Shown: positions 1-6,987 of the stretch, piece after piece
Position numbering within the stretch: the first letter of the stretch is position 1
Layout: every line of letters begins with the position of its first letter
NCBI GenBank assembly: GCA_021847995.1
Contig: JAJZNE010000130.1
Location: forward strand, 1-33,508
Direction of reading: 5' to 3'
DNA from: Pseudomonadota bacterium
Lineage (GTDB): Bacteria; Pseudomonadota; Alphaproteobacteria; Acetobacterales; Acetobacteraceae
Length of the DNA: 33,508 nucleotides
Made by a program: the position numbers and the translations under genes
Notes under the pieces: generated by a model
The model's input: only the letters and a program-made list of their open reading frames with translations
Database searches by the model: none
What the model was told of the DNA's origin: nothing

Positions 1-135
1 CAGTTTGCACCACACCAGGGCGAGCCAGGGTGCCACCAGCCCGAGCCGCAGCCCCTCGGCGGCAAGCGCCTTGGCGACGCTTTCCGTGAGGGTGGCGAAG
101 CGTTCGGCCGGGGGGCGGGGCGGGGCTGCGTTCAC
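1..135 (-). CDS. Hypothetical protein, N-terminal part (runs off left edge)
   Basis: Reading leftwards from a GTG at 133-135, the frame stays open to the window edge and gives 45 residues. They begin MNAAPPRPPAERFATLTES and continue with an Ala/Leu-rich stretch ending ...LVAPWLALVWCKL. The first 20 residues are Pro/Arg-rich and look disordered; residues 25-45 could begin a helix or membrane-proximal segment. The family is not recognised. A frame-consistent ATG just upstream is ruled out because it runs straight into TGA (ATG CCG TGA). A plausible sigma-70 promoter lies immediately upstream, so close that the message would start at or next to the GTG. That this is a gene is inferred from the open frame, codon usage like the neighbours and the promoter position; function is unknown. 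Confidence 0.5.
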   Translation of the reverse strand, partial: MNAAPPRPPAERFATLTESVAKALAAEGLRLGLVAPWLALVWCKL

Positions 136-142
136 GGCATGC

Positions 143-172
143 GTTATAAATGGTAACTGATGGCCGGGGCAA
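143..172 (-). promoter_or_regulatory. Candidate sigma-70 promoter for the leftward partial gene
   Basis: On the minus strand, TTGCCC (167-172) and TATAAC (143-148) are separated by 18 nt. This is the most AT-rich patch in the flanking region. The expected start point, about 7 nt past the -10 box, falls at 135-136, on the GTG start codon, which implies a leaderless transcript. The boxes are visible; promoter activity is inferred. Confidence 0.4.
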
Positions 173-355
173 GGGGGATTTTCGGTGCGCGTGCCCGGCC
201 GTGGGCCTGGTTTCGCCGGACGCGATGGCGCCGGCCTCCGGCAGCCCGACCGCTCACCGCCGCGCAGGCAGTGGCCTTCCGCCTGTTTCCGCTGCGGGCG
301 GCCACCGGCCCGCCCTGGCGCGGCCAAGGCGGACGATGGCAAGCCTGCATCGCGC

Positions 356-375
356 ATATTGCGGGAAGGCAATAT
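356..375. repeat. Perfect 7-bp inverted repeat, possible operator
   Basis: ATATTGC (356-362) and GCAATAT (369-375) are perfect reverse complements around a GGGAAG centre. The arms are AT-rich inside very GC-rich DNA and lie about 220 bp upstream of the acyl-CoA synthetase start. The symmetry suggests a dimeric regulator's site; no family is assigned. Confidence 0.35.
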
Positions 376-504
376 CTGCCGGGCGCGCGCGCCGGCTTGC
401 GGCGGTCGGCGGGCGCACTTGGCATGCCCCGGCCGGCTGCCTTAGGCTGCATGTCGCGGTCACTATCGGCCCCATCCCGCGCGCCACGCGGGATGACCCT
501 CGGG

Positions 505-519
505 ATCGGACAATCCGAT
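505..519. repeat. Short perfect inverted repeat upstream of acyl-CoA synthetase
   Basis: ATCGGA (505-510) and TCCGAT (514-519) flank a CAA centre, about 78 bp before the start codon at 597. This is compatible with an operator or a small hairpin in the 5' leader. No protein or RNA family is recognised. Confidence 0.25.
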
Positions 520-579
520 GCGGCGCATGCTTCTCCCCCTCTCCGGCGCGCTCCCTCCGTCTGCGCCGGAAGGTGCAGC

Positions 580-600
580 ATGACGGCTCGGGCGGCATGA
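580..600 (+). other. Six-codon leader frame overlapping the synthetase start
   Basis: An ATG at 580 preceded by GGAAGG (568-573) opens a frame of six codons (MTARAA) whose TGA (598-600) overlaps the synthetase ATG at 597 as ATGA. The better Shine-Dalgarno sequence serves this mini-frame rather than the long gene, so reinitiation could drive synthetase translation. It may equally be chance. Confidence 0.25.
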
Positions 601-2726
601 GCGACGGCGCCGATCGCCGCGAGCCGCTCGCGCGGCTGCTGGCCCCCGCCAGCGTCGCGATCGTCGGCGCCTCGGACCGCCCGGGGTCGTTCGGGGCGCG
701 CATTTTCGCCAATCTCGCCGCCTTCCGCGGCCGGGTCGATCCGGTCAACGGCAAATATGCCCGCCTGCACGATCGGCCCTGCTATCCGGAGATCGCCGCC
801 CTCCCGCACGTGCCGGATTGCGCGATCATCGCGGTGCCGCGCGCGGCGGTGCAGACGGTGGTGGAGGCCTGCGCGGCCCGCGGTGTCGGCGGGGTGATCG
901 TGATCGCCTCCGGCTATGCCGAAACCGGGCTGCCCGACCGGATCGCGTTGCAGGCACGGCTGGCAGCGATCGCGCGCGAAAGCGGGATGCGCATCGCCGG
1001 TCCCAACACGCTCGGCATCGTCAATTACGTCTTGGGGGCCGGCCTGACCTTCTCGGCGATGCCCCCGGTGCTGCCGCTGCGCCCGCACGCGATCGGCATC
1101 GTCAGCCAGTCGGGCTCGATCGGCTTCGCGCTGGCGCAGGCGGTGATGCGCGGCGTTTCCGTCAGCCACGTGCTGACCGCCGGCAATTCCTGCGATGTCG
1201 ATGTCGCCGATTGCGTCGCCTATCTCGCCCGCGACCCGGCATGCCGCGCGATCGCCTGCGTGCTGGAGGGGATGGCCGCGCCGCTGCGGCTGGTGGCGGC
1301 GGCGCGGGCGGCGTGGCAGGCGGACAAGCCGTTGGTGCTCTATAAGATGGCGACCGGTGCTGCGGGCGCGGCGGCGGCGATGTCGCATACCGGCTCGCTC
1401 GCCGGATCGGAGGAGGCCTATGCCGCAGCGCTCGCCGGCGCCGGCGTGGTGCAGGTGGACCGGCTGGAGGCGCTGATCGAGGCCGCCGCCTTCTTCGCCA
1501 AGGCCCCGCCGCCGCCGGCCGACGGTGTCGCCGTCATCGCCACCTCGGGCGGGGCGGCGATCATGGCGGCCGACAAGGCGGAACGCCACGGCGTGGCGCT
1601 GCCGCAGCCACAGCCCGCCACCCGCGCCGTGCTGGAGGCGCACATCCCGGATTTCGGCTCGCCGCGCAATCCCTGCGACGTGACCGCACAGGTCATCGCC
1701 GATCCCGCCGGTTTGCTCGCCTGCACCGAGGCGCTGCTGACCGATCCGCACTATGGCGCGCTGGTGACGACGCACCAATACGCCTATCCCGCCGCGACCG
1801 GGCGGCTGCCGGTGTTCAGCCGGCTCGGCGCGCAGCACGGGCGGATCGTCTGCAATGTCTGGGTTCCGGAATGGCTCGGCGGGCCGGGTGCGGAGGAGAC
1901 CGAGCGTGATCCCTACCTCGCCCTGTTCCACTCGATGGACCGTTGCTTCGCCGCCCTCGCCGCCTGGCAGCATCGTGCGCGGCAGCGGCGCCTGGCGCCG
2001 GAGACACTGGTGCGTTTCGCACCGGCGCCCGCGCGGGCCGAGGCGGCGCGGGCGCTGCACGCCGCCCCCGACCGGGTGCTGACGGAGGGGGCGGCGAAAC
2101 GCATCCTGGCACTCTATGGCATCGAGGTGCCGGCGGAGAGGCTGGTGTCCTCGGCCGATGCGGCGGTCGCGGCGGCGGAGGCGATCGGGTTTCCGGTGGC
2201 GCTCAAGGTCGAAAGCCCCGACATCCCCCACAAGACCGAGGCCGGCGTGATCCGCCTCGATCTGCACGACGCGGCGGCACTGCGGGCGGCGTGCAGCGAG
2301 ATCCTGGCAGCGGCGCGGCAAGCCGCCGCGCCGCCGCGGATCGCCGGGCTGCTGGTGCAGCGGATGGTGCCGCGCGGCCTGGAAATGATGGTCGGCAGCC
2401 GGGTCGATCCGCTGTTCGGTCCGCTGGTGGTGGTCGGCCTCGGCGGCGTGCTGGTGGAATTGCTGCGCGACACCGCGCTGGAGCTTGCCCCGGTGTCGCC
2501 GCGGCAGGCGCTGGCGATGCTGGCCCGCCTGCGCGGCGCCCGGCTGCTGGACGGTTTCCGCGGCGGACCGGCGGTGGACCGGGACCGGCTGGCGGAGGTG
2601 ATCTGCCGGGTCTCCGAACTGGCCGCCGATCAGGCGCCGCTGCTCGCCGAGATCGACCTCAATCCGCTGATCTGCACCGGCACGCGGATCATCGCCGTGG
2701 ACGGGCTGATGGTGAAGCAGGCATGA
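597..2726 (+). CDS. NDP-forming acyl-CoA synthetase (acetate--CoA ligase family)
   Basis: This 709-residue protein of the NDP-forming acyl-CoA synthetase superfamily would form an acyl-CoA from an organic acid, CoA and ATP through a phospho-histidine intermediate, in the cytoplasm. The CoA-binding Rossmann domain is at the start (SVAIVGASDRPGSFG, about residues 19-33). Succinyl-CoA-ligase-like domains follow, with IGIVSQSGSIGFALA (about 167-180) and the phospho-His motif SHTGSLAG (His264). An ATP-grasp domain fills the last 220 residues (ALKVESPDIPHKTEAGV). The fused alpha-beta arrangement and the length are usual for bacterial members. The ATG at 597 is chosen because the CoA-binding domain begins right after it; an in-frame GTG at 573 is possible. 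Its stop overlaps the next gene's start (ATGA), so the kinase is translationally coupled. The acid substrate is unknown; acetate is not assumed. Confidence 0.9.
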   Translation: MSDGADRREPLARLLAPASVAIVGASDRPGSFGARIFANLAAFRGRVDPVNGKYARLHDRPCYPEIAALPHVPDCAIIAVPRAAVQTVVEACAARGVGGVIVIASGYAETGLPDRIALQARLAAIARESGMRIAGPNTLGIVNYVLGAGLTFSAMPPVLPLRPHAIGIVSQSGSIGFALAQAVMRGVSVSHVLTAGNSCDVDVADCVAYLARDPACRAIACVLEGMAAPLRLVAAARAAWQADKPLVLYKMATGAAGAAAAMSHTGSLAGSEEAYAAALAGAGVVQVDRLEALIEAAAFFAKAPPPPADGVAVIATSGGAAIMAADKAERHGVALPQPQPATRAVLEAHIPDFGSPRNPCDVTAQVIADPAGLLACTEALLTDPHYGALVTTHQYAYPAATGRLPVFSRLGAQHGRIVCNVWVPEWLGGPGAEETERDPYLALFHSMDRCFAALAAWQHRARQRRLAPETLVRFAPAPARAEAARALHAAPDRVLTEGAAKRILALYGIEVPAERLVSSADAAVAAAEAIGFPVALKVESPDIPHKTEAGVIRLDLHDAAALRAACSEILAAARQAAAPPRIAGLLVQRMVPRGLEMMVGSRVDPLFGPLVVVGLGGVLVELLRDTALELAPVSPRQALAMLARLRGARLLDGFRGGPAVDRDRLAEVICRVSELAADQAPLLAEIDLNPLICTGTRIIAVDGLMVKQA

Positions 2727-3763
2727 GCGACGGCGCGCCGCACCTGGTTCCCGTGCTGGCCAACCATCGCTTCGATGAAGCGCGGCTGGCGGACTACCTC
2801 GCCGCCCATCTGCCGGGCTTCACCGGTCCGTGCGAAGTGCAACAGTTCCAGGGCGGCCAGTCCAACCCGACCTTCCGTCTGCGCACCCGGACCCGCTGCT
2901 ATGTCCTGCGCAAGAAGCCGCCCGGCACATTGCTGCCGTCGGCCCATGCCGTCGATCGCGAATTCCGGGTGCTGCGCGCCCTCCGCGGCAGCGCCGTGCC
3001 GGTGCCGGAGGTGCTGCTGCTGTGCCCGGATGAAAGCGTCATCGGCACGATGTTCTATGTCATGGCGTATCTGGATGGCCGCGTCTTCGCCGATGCCGCG
3101 CTGCCCGGCGTTGCCGCCGACGCGCGGGCGGCGATCTACGACGACATGGGGCGGGTGCTGGCGGCGCTGCACGCGATCGACTGGCAGGCGGCGGGTCTTG
3201 CCGCCTTCGGCAGGCCACAGGGTTATGTACGGCGGCAGATCGAACGCTGGTCGCAGCAATATGCGGCGGCGCGGCTCGGCGCCGAGCCGGCGATGGACCG
3301 GCTGACGGCGTGGCTCTCGGCGCATGCGCCGGTGGCGGAGGAAACCGCGATCGCACACGGCGATTTCCGCCTCGGCAACCTCTTGCTGCATGCCACGGAG
3401 CCGCGGGTGATCGGTGTCCTGGACTGGGAACTCGCGACCCTCGGCCATCCGCTGGCCGATCTTGCCTACAACTGCCTCGCCTGGCGCCTGCCGCCGGAGC
3501 TGCGCGGCATCGCCGGGTTGGCGATCGCCGGGATCCCGACCGAGGATGCCTATGTCCGCGCCTACTGCGAGCGCACGGGCCGCGACGGCGTGCCCGGTCT
3601 GCCGTTCTTCATCGCCTTCTCGCTGTTCCGCTGGTCGGCGATCGCGGCCGGCGTCTATCGCCGCGCGCTCGACGGCAACGCCGCGGATGCGCGCGGCCGG
3701 GAGGCCGGCGCCAAGTTCCGGGCGCTCGCCGCGATCGGCTGGCAGGTGGCGCAGCAGGCCTGA
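2723..3763 (+). CDS. APH-family phosphotransferase (ACAD10/LvaA-like kinase)
   Basis: A 346-residue kinase of the aminoglycoside phosphotransferase/choline kinase fold, of the kind found beside acyl-CoA metabolism genes and fused to ACAD10-type dehydrogenases. Visible are the glycine-rich nucleotide loop (GGQSNPTF, about 44-51), a VLRKKPPG strand with the candidate ATP-binding Lys64 or 65, the catalytic loop HGDFRLGN (His212, Asp214, Asn219) and the metal-binding VLDWE (Asp234). All key kinase residues are present, so it should be active. The start overlaps the stop of the upstream acyl-CoA synthetase by ATGA, so the two are co-translated. Relatives such as LvaA phosphorylate 4-hydroxyacyl-CoAs; that role here is inferred from the pairing. 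Aminoglycoside resistance is unlikely given the context. Confidence 0.88.
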   Translation: MSDGAPHLVPVLANHRFDEARLADYLAAHLPGFTGPCEVQQFQGGQSNPTFRLRTRTRCYVLRKKPPGTLLPSAHAVDREFRVLRALRGSAVPVPEVLLLCPDESVIGTMFYVMAYLDGRVFADAALPGVAADARAAIYDDMGRVLAALHAIDWQAAGLAAFGRPQGYVRRQIERWSQQYAAARLGAEPAMDRLTAWLSAHAPVAEETAIAHGDFRLGNLLLHATEPRVIGVLDWELATLGHPLADLAYNCLAWRLPPELRGIAGLAIAGIPTEDAYVRAYCERTGRDGVPGLPFFIAFSLFRWSAIAAGVYRRALDGNAADARGREAGAKFRALAAIGWQVAQQA

Positions 3764-3769
3764 CCCGCC

Positions 3770-3800
3770 GCCGGCCGCGACGGCATGGACGGCGGCCGGC
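3770..3800. terminator. GC-rich hairpin between convergent genes
   Basis: GCCGGCCGC (3770-3778) and GCGGCCGGC (3792-3800) form a perfect 9-bp stem with a 13-nt loop. It lies 7 bp after the kinase stop, where the rightward operon meets the leftward efflux operon. There is no T-tract on either side, so it is at best a weak intrinsic terminator. Confidence 0.35.
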
Positions 3801-3812
3801 CCCGCCGGTGCA

Positions 3813-3932
3813 TCACGGCCCTCCCGCGGGCGGGACGGCCGGTACGGCGGTGGCTGGCGCGCCGTGGGGCCGCAGCCGCTCCTCGGCGGCTTGCAGGAGC
3901 ACGAAGAACGGCGGCACGAACAAGACGGCGAG
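3813..3932 (-). other. Orphaned C-terminal tail of the RND transporter, beyond an in-frame TGA
   Basis: After the TGA at 3933-3935, the transporter frame continues for 39 codons to a second TGA at 3813-3815. It begins LAVLFVPPFFVLLQ, the standard end of RND helix 12, followed by a charged and then Pro/Ala-rich cytoplasmic tail. The match to family sequence directly after the stop shows that the reading frame has not shifted; only the stop codon separates the tail from the gene. Read through, the product would be 1,055 residues, the usual family length. Confidence 0.8.
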
Positions 3933-6900
3933 TCAGGTGGAGGCGACCATGCCGCTGAGCACGGCAAGCCCGAGCGAGATGCGCGCCGCCGCCCCCGCGC
4001 CGCTCGCCATCACCAGCGGCACGACGCCGAGGATGAAGGCGAGGGAGGTCATCACGATCGGCCGGAACCGCTCCTCCGCCGCCGCGATGGCGGCGGTCAG
4101 GATCGGCGCGCCCTCATGCCGGCGCGCGCGGGCCACCTCCACGATCAGAATGGCGTTCTTGGCCGAGAGCGCGATCAGCAGCACGACGCCGATCTGCGTG
4201 TAGAGGTTGTTGGCAAGACCGAGGAGATGCAGCACCAGCGCCGGGCCGAGCAACGCCAGCGGCACCGCCAGCAGCACCGAAAGCGGCGCGATCCAGCTCT
4301 CGTACTGGCCGGCGAGGCAGAGATAGACCAGCAGCATCGCCAGCCCGGCGACGAGATAGATCTGTCCCCCGACCGCCTTTTCCTGATACGACATTGCCGT
4401 CCAGTCATAGCCGGTTCCGGGCGGCAGCACCCGCCCGGCGATATGCTGCATCAGCGCCAGCGCCTCGCCGGAACTGAACCCCGCCGCCGGCAGCCCGATC
4501 ACGGTCGCCGCCGGATAAAGATTGTACAGCGTCACCAGTGCCGGCCCGACCGCCGGTCGCATCGTCACCAGCGCACCCAGCGGCACCATGCTGCCGGTGG
4601 TACTGCGCACATAGAGCGAGTCAAGATCCGCCGGCCGCCCGCGGAAGCGCGCATCGGCCTGGGCATAGACCTGGAAGGTGCGCCCGAAGCGGTTGAACTG
4701 GTTGACGTAGGCCGAGCCGACGTAGGAACCGAGCGTGTTGAATACGTCGCCCACGGCGACATGCAGCGTCTCCGCCTTGATGCGGTCCACCTCGACGGCG
4801 ATGCGCGGCGCATCGGCACGGAACGGGGTCGCGACGCGTTGGAGCGCCGTCTGCCCCGCCGCGTCGTTCACCATCATGCCGGACAGGGCCTGCAATCTCT
4901 GCCAGTCGGCGCTGCCGTCGCGCAGCTCCACCATCATGGTGAACCCGTTGGCATTGCCGATGCCCTGGATCGGCGGCGGCACGATGACCAGTGCCCTGCC
5001 GTCGGCCAGCGTCTCCAGCGCCGCCTGCAACCGGCCATAGATGGTGCGCAGATCCTGGCCGCCCCCGGCCCGGCGGCGCGTGTCCCAGTCCCTGAGGATG
5101 ACGTAGGCGGCGCCGGCACTGGCGAGCGAGGCGTTGTTGTCGAGGGCGGAAACGCCGGCGATTTCCACCACCTGTGCGACACCCGGAATGGTGCGGGCGA
5201 TGCGGCCGACGGTCGCGAGCGAGGCATCGGTGCGGCCGAGCGCGGCACCGTCGGGAAGTTGCAGCGCGACCACCAGATAGCCCTGATCCTCAAGCGGGAT
5301 GAACGCGGTCGGCAGCCGCGCGAGGCCCCACAGGCCGAGGCCGGCAAGCATCAGCGCGATGACGGCGGCAAGGCCGGCATGGCGGGCGAGCCTGCCGACC
5401 AGGCGGCCATAGCCGCGGTGCAGCGGCGCCCAGGCCCGGTTGAAGCCGCGGAACAGCAGGTTGCGCTGCGCCGGCGGCCGGGGCGGGCGCAGCCACAGCG
5501 CGCATTGCGTCGGCTTCAGGGTCGCGGCGTTGATGGCGCTGATCAGCGCCGTCGCCGCGATCACCAGCGCAAATTGCGCATACATCTGCCCCGTCAGGCC
5601 GGGCAGAAAGGCCGCCGGCACGAACACCGCCATCAGGACCAGGGTGATCCCCATGATCGGGCCGAGCAGCTCCGTCATTGCGCGCACCGCCGCATCATGC
5701 GGCGATAGCCCGCGTTCGAGGTGATGTGACGCCCCTTCCACCACCACGATTGCGTCGTCCACGACGATGCCGATCGCCAGCACGATCGCGAACAGTGTCG
5801 CGATGTTGACGGTGAAGCCGAGTGCCGCCATCGCCGCGAAGGCGCCGATGATCGTCACCGGCACGGTCGTTGCCGGCACCAGCGTCGCGCGCCAATCCTG
5901 CAGGAACAGCAGGATCACCACCAGCACCAGGATCGCCGCCTCGATCAGCGTGCGGTACACCTCGCCGATCGAGGCGCGGACGAAGCCCGTGGTGTCGAAG
6001 GGCACGGCATAGCTGATCCCGGCGGGAAATCCCGCCGACAGCGCCTGCATGCGTGCCCGCACCCGCGCCGCGACGGCGAGCGCATTGGCCGCCGGCGCAA
6101 GGTAGATCGCAAGCCCCGCCGCCGCCGCGTCATCGACGCGGAAGGTCTGCGCATAGCTCTGCGCCCCCATCTCCACCCGCGCCACGTCGGCAAGCCGCGT
6201 CACCGCGCCGGCGTCGGATTTCACCACGATGGCGCCGAACGCCGCCGGGTCGGCCAGCCGGCCTTCGACGGTGACGACATACTGGAAATCCTGCCCCGCC
6301 GGCGCGGGCGGGGCGCCGATCTGTCCGCCGGCGACCTGCTGGCTCTGCTGCTGGATCGCCTGCACCACGTCCTGCGGCGTCAGGCCGCGCTGGAACAGCA
6401 GCTGCGGATCGAGCCAGACGCGCATGGCATACTGGCCGGCGCCGAACACGTTGACGCTGCCGACGCCAGGTATGCGCGACAGGTCGTCGAGCAGGTTGAT
6501 GGTCGCGTAGTTGCTCAGGAACAGGCCGTCGTAACGGCCGCCGGCCGCGGTCAGCGTGACGATCTCAAGGATGGAGGTCGATTTCTGCTGCACCTGCACG
6601 CCCTGCGCCTGTACCGCCTGCGGCAGCTGGGCGAGTGCCGAGGCGACCCGGTTCTGCACCAGCACCTGCGCGAAGTTGAGGTCCGTGCCGATCTCGAACG
6701 TCACCGTCAGCGTGTAGGCGCCGTCGGCGGTGCTGGTCGATTGCATGTAGATCATGCGATCGACCCCGTTGACCGCCTGCTCGATCGGCAGCGCCACCGT
6801 GTTCATCAGCGTGGTCGCATCGGCACCCGGATAGCGCGTCGTCACCTGCACCGTCGGCGGCACGACGTTGGGGTACTGCGCCACCGGCAGCGCGGCCAGG

Positions 6901-6980
6901 GCGACCGCGCCGAGCAGCACGAACAGGATCGCCAGCACATTGGCCAGCACCGGGCGATCGATGAAGAAGCGCGCGATCAT
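3933..6980 (-). CDS. RND efflux transporter, HAE1 family, interrupted in last helix
   Basis: This inner-membrane proton-driven drug/solute exporter works with the adjacent adaptor and an outer-membrane channel encoded elsewhere. The 1,015-residue product starts MIARFFIDRPVLANVLAILF (helix 1). It carries the periplasmic porter loops, the proton-relay Asp pair in IGIVVDDAIVVVE (helix 4) and the relay Lys in ALSAKNAILIVEVA (helix 10). It stops at ...LSGMVAST, in the middle of helix 12, where relatives read on into VLFVPxFFVL. That missing sequence is still encoded downstream in the same frame, so a TGA codon has replaced a sense codon. The product as read lacks the end of helix 12 and the cytoplasmic tail and may be unstable. 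It is either a point-mutated pseudogene or a sequencing error. The start lies 7 nt after the adaptor stop, in one operon. Confidence 0.85.
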   Translation of the reverse strand: MIARFFIDRPVLANVLAILFVLLGAVALAALPVAQYPNVVPPTVQVTTRYPGADATTLMNTVALPIEQAVNGVDRMIYMQSTSTADGAYTLTVTFEIGTDLNFAQVLVQNRVASALAQLPQAVQAQGVQVQQKSTSILEIVTLTAAGGRYDGLFLSNYATINLLDDLSRIPGVGSVNVFGAGQYAMRVWLDPQLLFQRGLTPQDVVQAIQQQSQQVAGGQIGAPPAPAGQDFQYVVTVEGRLADPAAFGAIVVKSDAGAVTRLADVARVEMGAQSYAQTFRVDDAAAAGLAIYLAPAANALAVAARVRARMQALSAGFPAGISYAVPFDTTGFVRASIGEVYRTLIEAAILVLVVILLFLQDWRATLVPATTVPVTIIGAFAAMAALGFTVNIATLFAIVLAIGIVVDDAIVVVEGASHHLERGLSPHDAAVRAMTELLGPIMGITLVLMAVFVPAAFLPGLTGQMYAQFALVIAATALISAINAATLKPTQCALWLRPPRPPAQRNLLFRGFNRAWAPLHRGYGRLVGRLARHAGLAAVIALMLAGLGLWGLARLPTAFIPLEDQGYLVVALQLPDGAALGRTDASLATVGRIARTIPGVAQVVEIAGVSALDNNASLASAGAAYVILRDWDTRRRAGGGQDLRTIYGRLQAALETLADGRALVIVPPPIQGIGNANGFTMMVELRDGSADWQRLQALSGMMVNDAAGQTALQRVATPFRADAPRIAVEVDRIKAETLHVAVGDVFNTLGSYVGSAYVNQFNRFGRTFQVYAQADARFRGRPADLDSLYVRSTTGSMVPLGALVTMRPAVGPALVTLYNLYPAATVIGLPAAGFSSGEALALMQHIAGRVLPPGTGYDWTAMSYQEKAVGGQIYLVAGLAMLLVYLCLAGQYESWIAPLSVLLAVPLALLGPALVLHLLGLANNLYTQIGVVLLIALSAKNAILIVEVARARRHEGAPILTAAIAAAEERFRPIVMTSLAFILGVVPLVMASGAGAAARISLGLAVLSGMVAST

Positions 6981-6987
6981 CGCCGGC

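Larger units (their letters stand above)
136..596. other. 461-bp intergenic region between divergent genes
   Basis: No convincing gene is seen here: frames are open on both strands, but only because GC-rich sequence lacks stops, and their translations are Arg/Pro/Ala-rich without family resemblance. The region separates a leftward and a rightward gene and should hold both promoters. Visible structure is the leftward promoter at 143-172, a perfect 7-bp inverted repeat at 356-375, a perfect 6-bp inverted repeat at 505-519, and a six-codon frame at 580-600 directly before the acyl-CoA synthetase start. No good rightward -35/-10 pair was found. Confidence 0.6.

Noticed and set aside
144..2321. 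Long minus-strand open frame antisense to the acyl-CoA synthetase
   Set aside because: The translation is Arg/Gly/His-rich with no family motif, whereas the plus strand has a full set of synthetase motifs; such frames are common in very GC-rich DNA.
3933..3935. Selenocysteine at the TGA in the RND gene
   Set aside because: RND transporters are not known selenoproteins, the position is structural in helix 12, and a point mutation is the simpler explanation.
3414..5708. Long plus-strand open frame antisense to the RND transporter
   Set aside because: Composition (Arg, Gln, His) and lack of domains mark it as a shadow of the transporter gene.
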